A stretch of 8,551 nucleotides of DNA from Candidatus Latescibacteria bacterium 4484_107 (lineage in GTDB: Bacteria > Latescibacterota > 4484-107). Every line of letters starts with the position of its first letter. Positions within the stretch are counted from its first letter, which is position 1. Positions 1 through 5,981 of the stretch are shown here, one piece after another. A model generated the notes under the pieces. It was not told where the DNA came from. It was given only the letters and a program-made list of their open reading frames with translations, and searched no databases. The translations under genes and the position numbers were made by a program. The DNA lies in the NCBI GenBank assembly GCA_002059205.1, contig MVCQ01000044.1:1-8551 (forward strand), in the 5' to 3' direction.

Positions 1-11
1 AGGAGACGGGA

Positions 12-45
12 AAAGCACCACAGAGACACGGAGACACAGAAAAAA
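12..45. repeat. Degenerate purine-rich short-period repeat (half element)
   Basis: The stretch contains ACCACAGAG, ACACGGAG and ACACAGA in succession, spaced 8-9 bases apart. The same style of 8-9-base period built around a (C)GCAGAG-like unit recurs as full inverted repeats at 588-673 and 3867-3976. Only one arm is visible here, and the partner arm may lie left of the window. It lies directly upstream of the protease start. It has no coding potential that I can support. Confidence 0.45.
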
Positions 46-65
46 CTACAAGAGAGAGGGCGAAA

Positions 66-677
66 GTGCTCTGCTTTGTGATACCGGAGAATCCTATCGT
101 GGAAAGCCGAAAAAAACCGTTCGTCATCTTAGGCTTGGGCAATGTACTGCTGGGGGACGAGGGAGTCGGCGTTCGGGTGGTGGAGGCATTGGGTAAGCGG
201 ACACTGCCCTCCTGGGTGGAGGTGATCTCCGGAGGCGTGGCGGGACATCGGCTGATAGAGTGGTTGGAGGGAGCGCACAAGGCGGTGATCGTGGATGCGG
301 CGAAGATGCGCAAGCCGCCGGGAACGGTGGTGCGGTTTCGACCGGAGGAGGCGACGTCCCGACTGGTTTCCAGGAGGCTTTCGCTGCACGAGGGGGATCT
401 GTTGGGCACGCTGAAGCTGGCGGAGTCGCTCGGAATAAGGCCGCAGGAAGTGGTTGTGTATGGCGTACAGCCCGCTCGGATGGACACCAGTATGAGGCTT
501 TCGCCCGAAGTGCTTCGCGCTGTTCCCGATGTGGTGGAGCGGGTGCTGGACGAGATGGCTGCGTTTGAGCTTGACGGAAAACATAAATTTACCGCTGAGA
601 TCGCTGAGATCGCTGAGAAAACGAAAAAGCAAGAATTTCTCTCTGCGAACTCTGGGTGCTCTGCGGTGAAACCCTGA
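66..677 (+). CDS. Hydrogenase maturation protease (HycI/HybD/HoxW family, peptidase M52)
   Basis: This family of cytoplasmic endopeptidases removes the C-terminal tail of [NiFe]-hydrogenase large subunits after nickel insertion. Visible signatures are the N-terminal GLGNVLLGDEGVG block (residues 23-35, with Glu32 in the usual Ni-ligand position), IVDAAK with Asp77 as second ligand, SLHEGD with His108 as third, and VYGVQPARMD near 131-140. The fold ends around residue 172. The last ~30 residues (AEIAEIAEK and onward) are encoded by an inverted repeat and are probably non-native. The GTG at 66 has AGAGAGAGGG 5 bases upstream. A second GTG at 99 has GGAGA 8 bases upstream and starts nearer the conserved block, so the start is ambiguous. 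The stop lies 14 bases before the receiver gene, suggesting one transcript. [FeFe] hydrogenases need no such protease, so its substrate is probably encoded upstream of the window. Family call is secure; substrate is unknown. Confidence 0.9.
   Translation: MLCFVIPENPIVESRKKPFVILGLGNVLLGDEGVGVRVVEALGKRTLPSWVEVISGGVAGHRLIEWLEGAHKAVIVDAAKMRKPPGTVVRFRPEEATSRLVSRRLSLHEGDLLGTLKLAESLGIRPQEVVVYGVQPARMDTSMRLSPEVLRAVPDVVERVLDEMAAFELDGKHKFTAEIAEIAEKTKKQEFLSANSGCSAVKP
588..673. repeat. Imperfect inverted repeat with 9-bp internal period, overlapping the protease 3' end
   Basis: The left arm holds three CGCTGAG units at 593, 602 and 611, exactly 9 bases apart. The right arm holds CTCTGCG, CTCTGGG and CTCTGCG, also 9 bases apart. 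The reverse complement of the right arm aligns with the left arm (ACCGC-A/T-GAG and so on), so the whole can fold back around an A-rich centre near 617-640. It is in frame with the protease gene and supplies its last ~30 codons and stop. Same architecture as the element at 3867-3976, with a different unit sequence. Confidence 0.7.
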
Positions 678-691
678 AAGGAAGGCACATT

Positions 692-1093
692 ATGGCCGCG
701 AACAAGATTTTGATCGTGGACGACGATCCGGATGTCGTGGAGGCGATGAAGCTGACGTTGGAGGCCAACGGGTATGAGGTATCGGAGGCTTCCAATGGGA
801 AAGAGGGATTGGAAAAGGTGAAGGAGGTGAATCCGGATCTGCTGATCCTGGATGTAATGATGGACAGCGACACGGAGGGATTTCAGGTATCCTACAAACT
901 GAAGACGCCCGATCCGGAATATGCGGCCTACGCCAACCTGCCTATCCTGATGGTCACCGCCATCGGGAAGGAGAAGGGAATGCGGTTCTCCCCGAAAAAG
1001 GACAGCGCGTATCTTCCGGTGGACGATTTTGTGGAGAAGCCCATTCAGCCGCGCGTATTGCTGGAAAAAGTTAAGACGCTGCTCGGGAAATGA
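692..1093 (+). CDS. Stand-alone receiver-domain response regulator (CheY-like), upstream member of a pair
   Basis: A 133-residue protein consisting of a single REC domain. It has the acidic pocket VDDD (10-12), phospho-acceptor Asp54 in LILDVMMD, switch Thr89 in MVTA, and conserved Lys116 in FVEKP. There is no DNA-binding or enzymatic output domain. The ATG at 692 is chosen because AAAGGAAGG (676-684) lies at good spacing; an in-frame upstream TTG at 656 would overlap the protease gene and lies inside the repeat. The segment between Thr89 and Lys116 is about five residues longer than in CheY and carries MRFSP...LPVDDF, a pattern I associate with receivers found near anaerobic redox operons (from memory). 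It shares GF-x3-Y and the long pre-Lys segment with the receiver at 8011-8412. Its likely partner is the kinase at 5982-7979 (inferred from context). It could act as a phosphorelay intermediate or protein-binding regulator. Confidence 0.93.
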   Translation: MAANKILIVDDDPDVVEAMKLTLEANGYEVSEASNGKEGLEKVKEVNPDLLILDVMMDSDTEGFQVSYKLKTPDPEYAAYANLPILMVTAIGKEKGMRFSPKKDSAYLPVDDFVEKPIQPRVLLEKVKTLLGK

Positions 1094-1367
1094 CTTATTT
1101 TCAAAGTTCCCGAAAAGACTGCTGAGAGGACAAAGAATAGTGCTCTATGTCCACTTTTGCAGGAATTTACCCTTCAGAGTTTCATCCGAAAAACAGCCCG
1201 AAGGCTGGATTCCGGAGCACGTTAAAATTTTTTAAAACCGGCATCTGTCTGCGTGTCCGTGTGAAGTTCATTGGATAGCTACGTGGGAAGCAGTAGGATA
1301 TGGCTATCCATGAAGGAGATCACGCACGGCGCGTATTGCGATGCCATAGCGAGGGAAAGGAAATAAT
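1094..1367 (+). promoter_or_regulatory. Leader region of the hydrogenase genes, with inverted repeat
   Basis: A 274-base gap without a supportable gene. It contains a small hairpin CAGCC-CGAA-GGCTG (1194-1207), with a T-run only from 1228, too far away for a convincing intrinsic terminator. It also contains an AT-rich patch (1220-1237) and a larger inverted repeat at 1272-1310. A possible sigma70-like pair is TTGGAT (1271-1276) and TAGGAT (1294-1299), 17 bases apart, but both hexamers are poor matches. This is the most plausible place for a hydCBA promoter or a transcript-level control element. That is inferred from position only. Confidence 0.35.
1272..1310. repeat. Inverted repeat / stem-loop upstream of hydC
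   Basis: TGGATAGC (1272-1279) is perfectly complementary to GCTATCCA (1303-1310). The pairing continues inward with one G-U and one A-U pair, giving a 10-bp stem around a 19-base loop. It lies 57 bases before the hydC start. It could be an operator bound by a dimeric regulator or an RNA hairpin in the leader. It does not match a regulator site or riboswitch that I recognise. Confidence 0.5.
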
Positions 1368-1856
1368 GTGGTGAGCAGCATAGAAATTCAATCTATACTT
1401 GAGAAGCATCCCGGCGCCCGGCGCGACAGCCTGATTCCGATTCTCCAGGAGGTGCAGGAGAAAGACGGCTATTTGTCGCGCGAGGCGATCGTTCGGATAG
1501 GAGCGCATCTCGGGCTTCCCGCCAGCAAGATCTTCGGGGTGGCGACGTTTTACAATCAGTTTCGTTTCCAGCCCCAGGGACGGTTTCACATTCAGGTCTG
1601 TCGGGGAACCGCCTGTCACGTAAAGGGATCGGCACGTGTTTTAGACGCCATTGAGCAGGCGCTCGAGGTCGCGTCCGGACAGACGACGCGTGACGGGATG
1701 TTCAGCCTCGAAGTGGTGGCGTGTATGGGAGCGTGCGGGCTGGCTCCGGTAATCAATGTGAACGGGGACTTTTTCGCCGGCGTCGCGCCCGACGAGGTGA
1801 AGAAAATCCTGGATACGTATCGCAGAAAGGCCGCCGATGAAGCCCAAACTAATTGA
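1368..1856 (+). CDS. hydC: NuoE-like [2Fe-2S] subunit of NAD-linked [FeFe] hydrogenase (HydC)
   Basis: The small electron-transfer subunit carries a thioredoxin-like [2Fe-2S] cluster and docks on the flavin subunit HydB. The 162-residue length is normal for the family. The N-terminal helical part includes GARRDSLIPILQEVQEKDGYL (16-36) and GVATFYNQF (57-65), both typical of NuoE. The cluster ligands are Cys78 and Cys83 (CRGTAC) plus Cys119 and Cys123 (CMGAC-GLAP). The GTG at 1368 follows AGGGAAAGG at about 7 bases; a second GTG at 1371 is equally possible and changes one residue. An ATG at 1366 is out of frame and closed at once. The gene overlaps hydB by 20 bases, indicating translational coupling and stoichiometric expression. 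Cytoplasmic; no signal peptide or membrane segment. NuoE of complex I is the alternative name, but the adjoining hydrogenase gene settles the role. Confidence 0.93.
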   Translation: MVSSIEIQSILEKHPGARRDSLIPILQEVQEKDGYLSREAIVRIGAHLGLPASKIFGVATFYNQFRFQPQGRFHIQVCRGTACHVKGSARVLDAIEQALEVASGQTTRDGMFSLEVVACMGACGLAPVINVNGDFFAGVAPDEVKKILDTYRRKAADEAQTN

Positions 1857-3834
1857 AGCGAAGTGCTGTGCGCGTTGCTGGCACGATGCGGATCGTCCCT
1901 GCCCGGATTTGATCGCGTGTTTGGGAGACGGACCGATCTGCCATGACGACGAAACGTGCAAACAAAAACGCCGGGAACGTATAGCCGGTCTGCGCCGGGA
2001 GACCCTGACGCGTCCGGTAATTTTTGTGGGAATGGGCACGTGCGGGCTTGCGGCCGGAGCAGGAAAGACCCTCGTCGCCGTGCAAGCGTATTTGTCGAAT
2101 CGCAAAATGGAAGCGGACGTGGTCGAGGTGGGCTGTATCGGGTTGTGTTCCGCCGAGCCGCTGTTAGACGTGCAGATTCCCGGACGCACGCGCGTATGCT
2201 TTCAGGAGGTCACGGAAGAGAAGGTGGACGCTGTTTTGGATGCGGCGCTACCCGGGAAGATTTCCGCCGATGGGGTGCTGGGACAACATCGCAACGACAA
2301 GCTGGCGCCTTGGCCCGATGTCCCTTACTTGGACGAACATCCCTTTTTTGCGCCCCAGACGCGGTGGGTGCTGGCGCATTGCGGGCTGATTGATCCGACG
2401 AAGATCGAGGAGAAAATCGCCCATGGCGGGTACGGAGCTTTTACGAAGGCGCTGGGCGAGCTGAGTCCGGAAAAGCTGTGCGACGAGGTGGAGCAAAGCG
2501 GACTTCGCGGGCGCGGAGGCGGCGGATTTCCCACCGGAAGGAAGTGGAAATTTGCGCTGGGCACAAAGAGCGATCACAAATATCTGATCTGCAATGCGGA
2601 CGAAGGAGATCCGGGCGCGTTTATGGATCGGGCCGTGATCGAGGGCGATCCGCATCGGCTGTTAGAAGGGATCGCGATCGCGGCGTACGCTATCGGCGCG
2701 GACAAGGCCTACATCTATATCCGGGCGGAGTATCCGCTGGCGATTGAACGGTTGAAACTGGCCATCGCGCAGGCCCGGGGCTACGGCTTGCTTGGGGAGA
2801 ATATCCTCGGCAGCGGCTTCGATCTCGAGGTCGTGATCAAGCAGGGCGCGGGCGCGTTTGTGTGCGGCGAGGAGACCGCGTTGATTCACAGCATCGAAGG
2901 CAAGCGCGGGATGCCCAGACCCCGTCCGCCCTTTCCGGCGGTGCGCGGATTGTTCGATAAGCCCACGATCATCAACAATGTCGAGACCCTCGCGAATGTG
3001 CCGGGCATCGTACAAAACGGAGCGGAATGGTTCGCTTCGGTCGGCACGGATACGAGCAAGGGCACGAAGGTATTCGCGTTATCCGGGAAGGTATCCCGGA
3101 CCGGGCTGGCCGAGGTGGCGATGGGAACGACCATCCGTCAAATCGTTTTCGACATCGGAGGCGGGATTTCCGACGGCAAGGCGTATAAGGCCGTGCAGAT
3201 CGGCGGGCCATCCGGCGGGTGCATCCCGGAGTCGGAGTTGGACATCGAAGTGGATTACGAATCCCTGAAAACGGTCGGGGCGATCATGGGTTCCGGCGGG
3301 CTGGTCGTGATGGATGAAGATACGTGTATGGTGGACGTGGCGAAGTTTTTCATGGATTTCATTCAGCGTGAAAGCTGTGGCAAGTGTGTTCCCTGCCGGG
3401 AAGGCACGCGCCGGATGCTGGAGATTTTACAGCGCATCACGCGCGGACGCCGGAACGAAACGGACATGGACGCGCTCGAACGCTTCCAGGGCGTGATGTA
3501 TCTGAACCGGCTGGCTGAGGTGATTCAGGATACCAGCCTGTGCGGCTTGGGACAGACCGCGCCCAATCCGGTATTGAGCACGCTTCGCTGGTTCCGCGAC
3601 GAATACGAGGCGCACATCTACGAGCGGCGCTGTCCCGCGGGCGTGTGCAAGGAGTTGCTGTATTATCGCATCGACGCCGATTTGTGCAAGGGGTGCGGCC
3701 TCTGTGCGAAGAAATGTCCTGCGGATGCGATTATGGGCGCGCGCAAAAGCCCGTATTACATTCTCCCGGACAAGTGCATCGGATGCGGCACGTGCGCCGA
3801 GGTCTGTCGTTTCGGTGCGGTCGTGGTGGAATAA
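1837..3834 (+). CDS. hydB: NuoF-like NAD(H)/FMN iron-sulfur subunit of electron-bifurcating [FeFe] hydrogenase (HydB)
   Basis: The diaphorase subunit exchanges electrons between NAD(H), FMN and Fe-S clusters, and is the site of flavin bifurcation in known HydABC complexes. The domains are, in order: a Cys-rich extension (Cys10, 11, 14, 22, 28, 35, 41); a thioredoxin-like [2Fe-2S] domain (Cys69, then CIGLC at 100-104); a NuoF core with RGRGGGGFP (224-232), NADEGDPGAF (253-262) and GAGAFVCGEETALI (337-350); a [4Fe-4S] site with ESCGKCVPC (Cys514, 517, 520) and Cys569; and a C-terminal 2x[4Fe-4S] ferredoxin with Cys617-620-623-627 and Cys647-650-653-657. This order, with the TRX-like domain in front and ferredoxin behind, is that of HydB rather than complex I NuoF. 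The ATG at 1837 follows AGAAAGG by 7 bases and overlaps the hydC stop. The N-terminal extension before residue ~55 is the unusual part. Confidence in function is high; bifurcation itself is inferred. Confidence 0.94.
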   Translation: MKPKLIEAKCCARCWHDADRPCPDLIACLGDGPICHDDETCKQKRRERIAGLRRETLTRPVIFVGMGTCGLAAGAGKTLVAVQAYLSNRKMEADVVEVGCIGLCSAEPLLDVQIPGRTRVCFQEVTEEKVDAVLDAALPGKISADGVLGQHRNDKLAPWPDVPYLDEHPFFAPQTRWVLAHCGLIDPTKIEEKIAHGGYGAFTKALGELSPEKLCDEVEQSGLRGRGGGGFPTGRKWKFALGTKSDHKYLICNADEGDPGAFMDRAVIEGDPHRLLEGIAIAAYAIGADKAYIYIRAEYPLAIERLKLAIAQARGYGLLGENILGSGFDLEVVIKQGAGAFVCGEETALIHSIEGKRGMPRPRPPFPAVRGLFDKPTIINNVETLANVPGIVQNGAEWFASVGTDTSKGTKVFALSGKVSRTGLAEVAMGTTIRQIVFDIGGGISDGKAYKAVQIGGPSGGCIPESELDIEVDYESLKTVGAIMGSGGLVVMDEDTCMVDVAKFFMDFIQRESCGKCVPCREGTRRMLEILQRITRGRRNETDMDALERFQGVMYLNRLAEVIQDTSLCGLGQTAPNPVLSTLRWFRDEYEAHIYERRCPAGVCKELLYYRIDADLCKGCGLCAKKCPADAIMGARKSPYYILPDKCIGCGTCAEVCRFGAVVVE

Positions 3835-3866
3835 ACCCTTTTTGAGTTCATTTCGAGACGTTTTCT

Positions 3867-3976
3867 AACCGCATCGCAAAGCCGCAAAGTCCGCTAAGAA
3901 GAACAGGTTGAGGTTAAGACGGGGTGGTCTCAACCTTTGCCTTTGATGTTCTTTGCGTTCTTTGCGTTCTTTGCGT
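3867..3976. repeat. Long imperfect inverted repeat with CGCAAAG/CTTTGCG units between hydB and hydA
   Basis: The left arm carries CGCAAAG at 3875-3881 and 3883-3889. The right arm carries CTTTGCG at 3951-3957, 3960-3966 and 3969-3975, exactly 9 bases apart. The centre is a perfect 8-bp stem, AGGTTGAG (3905-3912) with CTCAACCT (3929-3936). The whole can fold into one long hairpin occupying most of the 176-base hydB-hydA gap. There is no T-tract directly after the stem, so it is not a typical intrinsic terminator. It may be a mobile non-coding repeat, or an RNA element that sets hydA expression relative to hydCB. Confidence 0.75.
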
Positions 3977-4010
3977 CGAGAATAAAAAAATACTGTGAGG
4001 CGGTATCCCT

Positions 4011-5732
4011 ATGATTAAAATTGAGGTGAACGGCAAGTCCATCGAAGCCCAGCCGGGCGAGATGCTCTTGTCGGCTTTGAAGCGGGCCGGCATCAAGGTG
4101 CCGACGCTCTGCTACATTGAAGGGCTTTTTCCGAGCGGGGCGTGTCGGATGTGCGTGGTCGAGGTGGAAGGACAGCGGAATCTCGTTCCGAGCTGCGCGT
4201 TTCCCGTGGCCGAAGGGATGAAGGTGAAGACCCATTCTGCAAGAGCGGTGCGCGCCCGCAAGACGATTGTGGAACTGCTTTTGGCGGATCATCCCGACGA
4301 TTGTCTGTATTGCGTGCGGAACGGAAACTGCCAGCTTCAGGAGTTGGCGGAGGAATTGGGCGTGCGCCAGCGGCGCTATACGGGCGAGAAGAACGTGTAC
4401 AAGCTGGATACGTCGGGGCTCTCCATCGTGCGCGATCCGGCCAAGTGCATCCTGTGCGGCAAGTGCGTGCGGGTGTGCGAGGAGATCATGGGCGTGGCCG
4501 CGATTGATTTTATCGGACGGGGCAGCGAGACCCGGATTGGGACGGCGTTCGATCAGGGGCTGAATATATCGAGCTGCATCAATTGCGGGCAGTGCATTAT
4601 GGTGTGTCCGACGGGCGCGCTTCGGGAGCAGAGCTACATTAAGGAAGTCGTGAACGCACTCAACGATCCGGAGGTGACTGTCGTAGCCCAGCACGCTCCG
4701 AGTGTGTCCGTGACCCTCGGGGAGGAGTTCGGCATCGCGCCGGGTACGGACGTGGACGGCGTGATGACCGCCGCACTCCGGGCGTTGGGATTCGACCGGG
4801 TGTTCGATACGGCCTTTTCCGCTGATCTGACCATTATGGAGGAGGCTTCCGAGTTAGCCCATCGCATCAACACCGGGGGAACGCTCCCGATGATGACAAG
4901 TTGTTCGCCCGGATGGATCAAATTCGTGGAGCAGTTTTACCCGGATTTCATCGGAAACATCTCCTCCTGCAGAAGCCCGCAACAGATGATGGGTGCGGTG
5001 ATCAAGAGTTATTATGCCGAGCGTGAGGGCCTGGATCCGAAGAAAATTTTCAGCGTGAGCATTATGCCGTGCACGGCAAAAAAATTCGAGGCCGGCCGGA
5101 CCGAGATGAGCCGCGACGGGATTCCCGACGTGGATGCGGTGCTCACCACGCGGGAGTTGGCGCGTTTTATCCGCATGCGGGGATTGGATATCCGCACCCT
5201 GGATCCGGACACGGCGGATACGCCTTTCGGAGAGCGCACCACGGCGGGCAAGCTCTTTGGAGCCACCGGCGGGGTGATGGAGGCGGCCATTCGCACCGCG
5301 CATTACCTGCTCACCGGGAAGGAGTTGGAGCATCTCGAGGTGGAGGCGGTGCGAGGACTGAAGGAGGTCAAGGAGGCCCGCGTGAAAATCGGGGAGTTGG
5401 AAGTGGGCGTGGCGGCGCTCAGCGGACTGGGGAACGCCCGCCGGCTGCTCGATGAAATTCGCGCCGGGCGGAAGGATCTCCACTTCATCGAGGTGATGAC
5501 CTGTCCGGGCGGATGCATCGCCGGAGGCGGCCAGCCGCTTGGCGCGGATCTTTCCGCGGTCCGGGCGCGGATGCAGGCGCTTTATACCATTGACCACGAT
5601 GAGCCGGTCCGGGCATCGCACAACAATCCCTCCGTCCAGCGTCTCTACAAGGAGTTCCTCGGAGAACCGCTGAGTCACAAAAGTCATGAGTTGCTGCACA
5701 CGAACTATGCCGAGCGCGAAGTGGTGAGATAA
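4011..5732 (+). CDS. hydA: [FeFe] hydrogenase catalytic subunit (HydA, group A, NAD(H)-linked multimeric type)
   Basis: Cytoplasmic enzyme for 2H+ + 2e- <-> H2 at the H-cluster. The N-terminal plant-type [2Fe-2S] domain has Cys34, 45, 48 and 62. A His-ligated [4Fe-4S] site follows (His94, Cys98, 101, 107), then 2x[4Fe-4S] with Cys146-149-152-156 and Cys189-192-195-199. The H-cluster domain has L1 TSCSPGW (296-302), L2 MPCTAKKFE (352-360; Cys354, Lys357) and L3 EVMTCPGGCIAGGGQP (494-509; Cys498, Cys502). The C-terminal small-subunit-like tail SHNNPSVQRLYKEFLGEP ends at 573. L1 has Ser299 where TSCCPxW enzymes have a second Cys, and an extra Cys320 occurs in ISSCRSPQQ. It lacks the extra C-terminal [2Fe-2S] domain of Thermotoga HydA, so it resembles the ~580-residue Acetobacterium form (from memory). 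The ATG at 4011 has GAGG (3997-4000) upstream. It needs HydE/F/G maturases, which are not in the window. Confidence 0.96.
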   Translation: MIKIEVNGKSIEAQPGEMLLSALKRAGIKVPTLCYIEGLFPSGACRMCVVEVEGQRNLVPSCAFPVAEGMKVKTHSARAVRARKTIVELLLADHPDDCLYCVRNGNCQLQELAEELGVRQRRYTGEKNVYKLDTSGLSIVRDPAKCILCGKCVRVCEEIMGVAAIDFIGRGSETRIGTAFDQGLNISSCINCGQCIMVCPTGALREQSYIKEVVNALNDPEVTVVAQHAPSVSVTLGEEFGIAPGTDVDGVMTAALRALGFDRVFDTAFSADLTIMEEASELAHRINTGGTLPMMTSCSPGWIKFVEQFYPDFIGNISSCRSPQQMMGAVIKSYYAEREGLDPKKIFSVSIMPCTAKKFEAGRTEMSRDGIPDVDAVLTTRELARFIRMRGLDIRTLDPDTADTPFGERTTAGKLFGATGGVMEAAIRTAHYLLTGKELEHLEVEAVRGLKEVKEARVKIGELEVGVAALSGLGNARRLLDEIRAGRKDLHFIEVMTCPGGCIAGGGQPLGADLSAVRARMQALYTIDHDEPVRASHNNPSVQRLYKEFLGEPLSHKSHELLHTNYAEREVVR

Positions 5733-5966
5733 AAAAGAAAGAAAGTGAGTGGGAAAGTGAGACGATGAGATCTCACCACCGGATTTCACATTTTCACGAA
5801 GGCTGGTGCTGTCATCTCACTCCCACACTCCTGTGTGGGAATGCAGCGGTGACGCTCTGCATCTCTGAATTGAAGCGCTTAAGAGTAAGAGAAAGAGCGT
5901 GAGAGATTCGAATTCCTCCACCGGATTTCTCACTTTCTCATTTTCACCCCGTCTAGCTTTCAGGCA
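5733..5966. repeat. Composite repeat region between hydA and the sensor kinase gene
   Basis: A gap of about 240 bases with no gene, made of stacked repeats. GAAAGTGAG-rich sequence at 5741-5761 is roughly complementary to TTCTCACTTTCTCATTTTCAC at 5928-5947 and to the shorter form near 5784-5797. CCACCGGATTTC occurs exactly twice, at 5776-5787 and 5918-5929, each followed by CATTTTCAC (5789-5797 and 5939-5947), with 8 extra bases in the second copy. A REP-like double hairpin sits between them (separate entry). An 8-bp palindrome AAGCGCTT is at 5873-5880. I see no clear promoter, although the spacing would allow the kinase gene its own start site. Confidence 0.65.
5821..5862. repeat. REP-like double hairpin
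   Basis: TCCCACAC (5821-5828) pairs perfectly with GTGTGGGA (5833-5840) around a TCCT loop. It is followed immediately by ATGCAG (5841-5846) paired with CTGCAT (5857-5862). The layout TCCCAC(A/G)C-loop-hairpin-AATGCAGC-GACGCTCTGCAT resembles a palindrome family that I recall as a dispersed REP element in many bacteria. No transposase is visible in the window. The first stem could also slow transcription or protect the hydA 3' end. Confidence 0.65.
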
Positions 5967-5969
5967 GTG

Positions 5970-5975
5970 AAAGGG
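5970..5975 (+). promoter_or_regulatory. Ribosome binding site that decides the kinase start
   Basis: AAAGGG ends 6 bases before the ATG at 5982. The upstream in-frame GTG at 5967 has only a weak CAGG at poor spacing, and the purine run lies inside its reading frame. The ATG at 5982 is therefore preferred, removing five residues from the longest frame. Confidence 0.6.
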
Positions 5976-5981
5976 CTTTTC

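Noticed and set aside
1194..1233. Intrinsic terminator after the first receiver gene
   Set aside because: The stem is only 5 bp and the T-run starts about 20 bases beyond it.
1029..1235. Short plus-strand frame running past the first receiver gene
   Set aside because: Begins inside the receiver gene in another frame; no conserved feature, no good start context.
1219..1238. Rex-like operator (GTTAA...TTAAAAC) in the leader
   Set aside because: The TTAA half-sites are 6 rather than 4 bases apart and the outer bases do not match the TTGTTAA/TTAACAA pattern, so it is treated as AT-rich sequence.
1641..2189. Minus-strand frame across the hydC-hydB junction
   Set aside because: Antisense to both well-supported genes, with no motif and no ribosome site that I can support.
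1837..3834. Complex I NuoF from a nuo operon
   Set aside because: Fused TRX-like and C-terminal 2x[4Fe-4S] domains and the adjoining [FeFe] hydrogenase indicate HydB. No other nuo gene is present.
3867..3976. CRISPR array
   Set aside because: The repeated unit is 7-9 bases with no unique spacers, and the two arms are in opposite orientation.
3930..4694. Long minus-strand open frame opposite the hydA 5' half
   Set aside because: It lies antisense to clear ferredoxin and [2Fe-2S] motifs of HydA. Its translation is rich in His, Arg and Pro without any recognisable domain, and its end is made of repeat DNA (AKNAKN).
4854..5789. 311-codon minus-strand open frame opposite the hydA 3' half
   Set aside because: Antisense to the H-cluster motifs of HydA. 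It has no domain signature, and its composition is typical of a GC-rich shadow frame.
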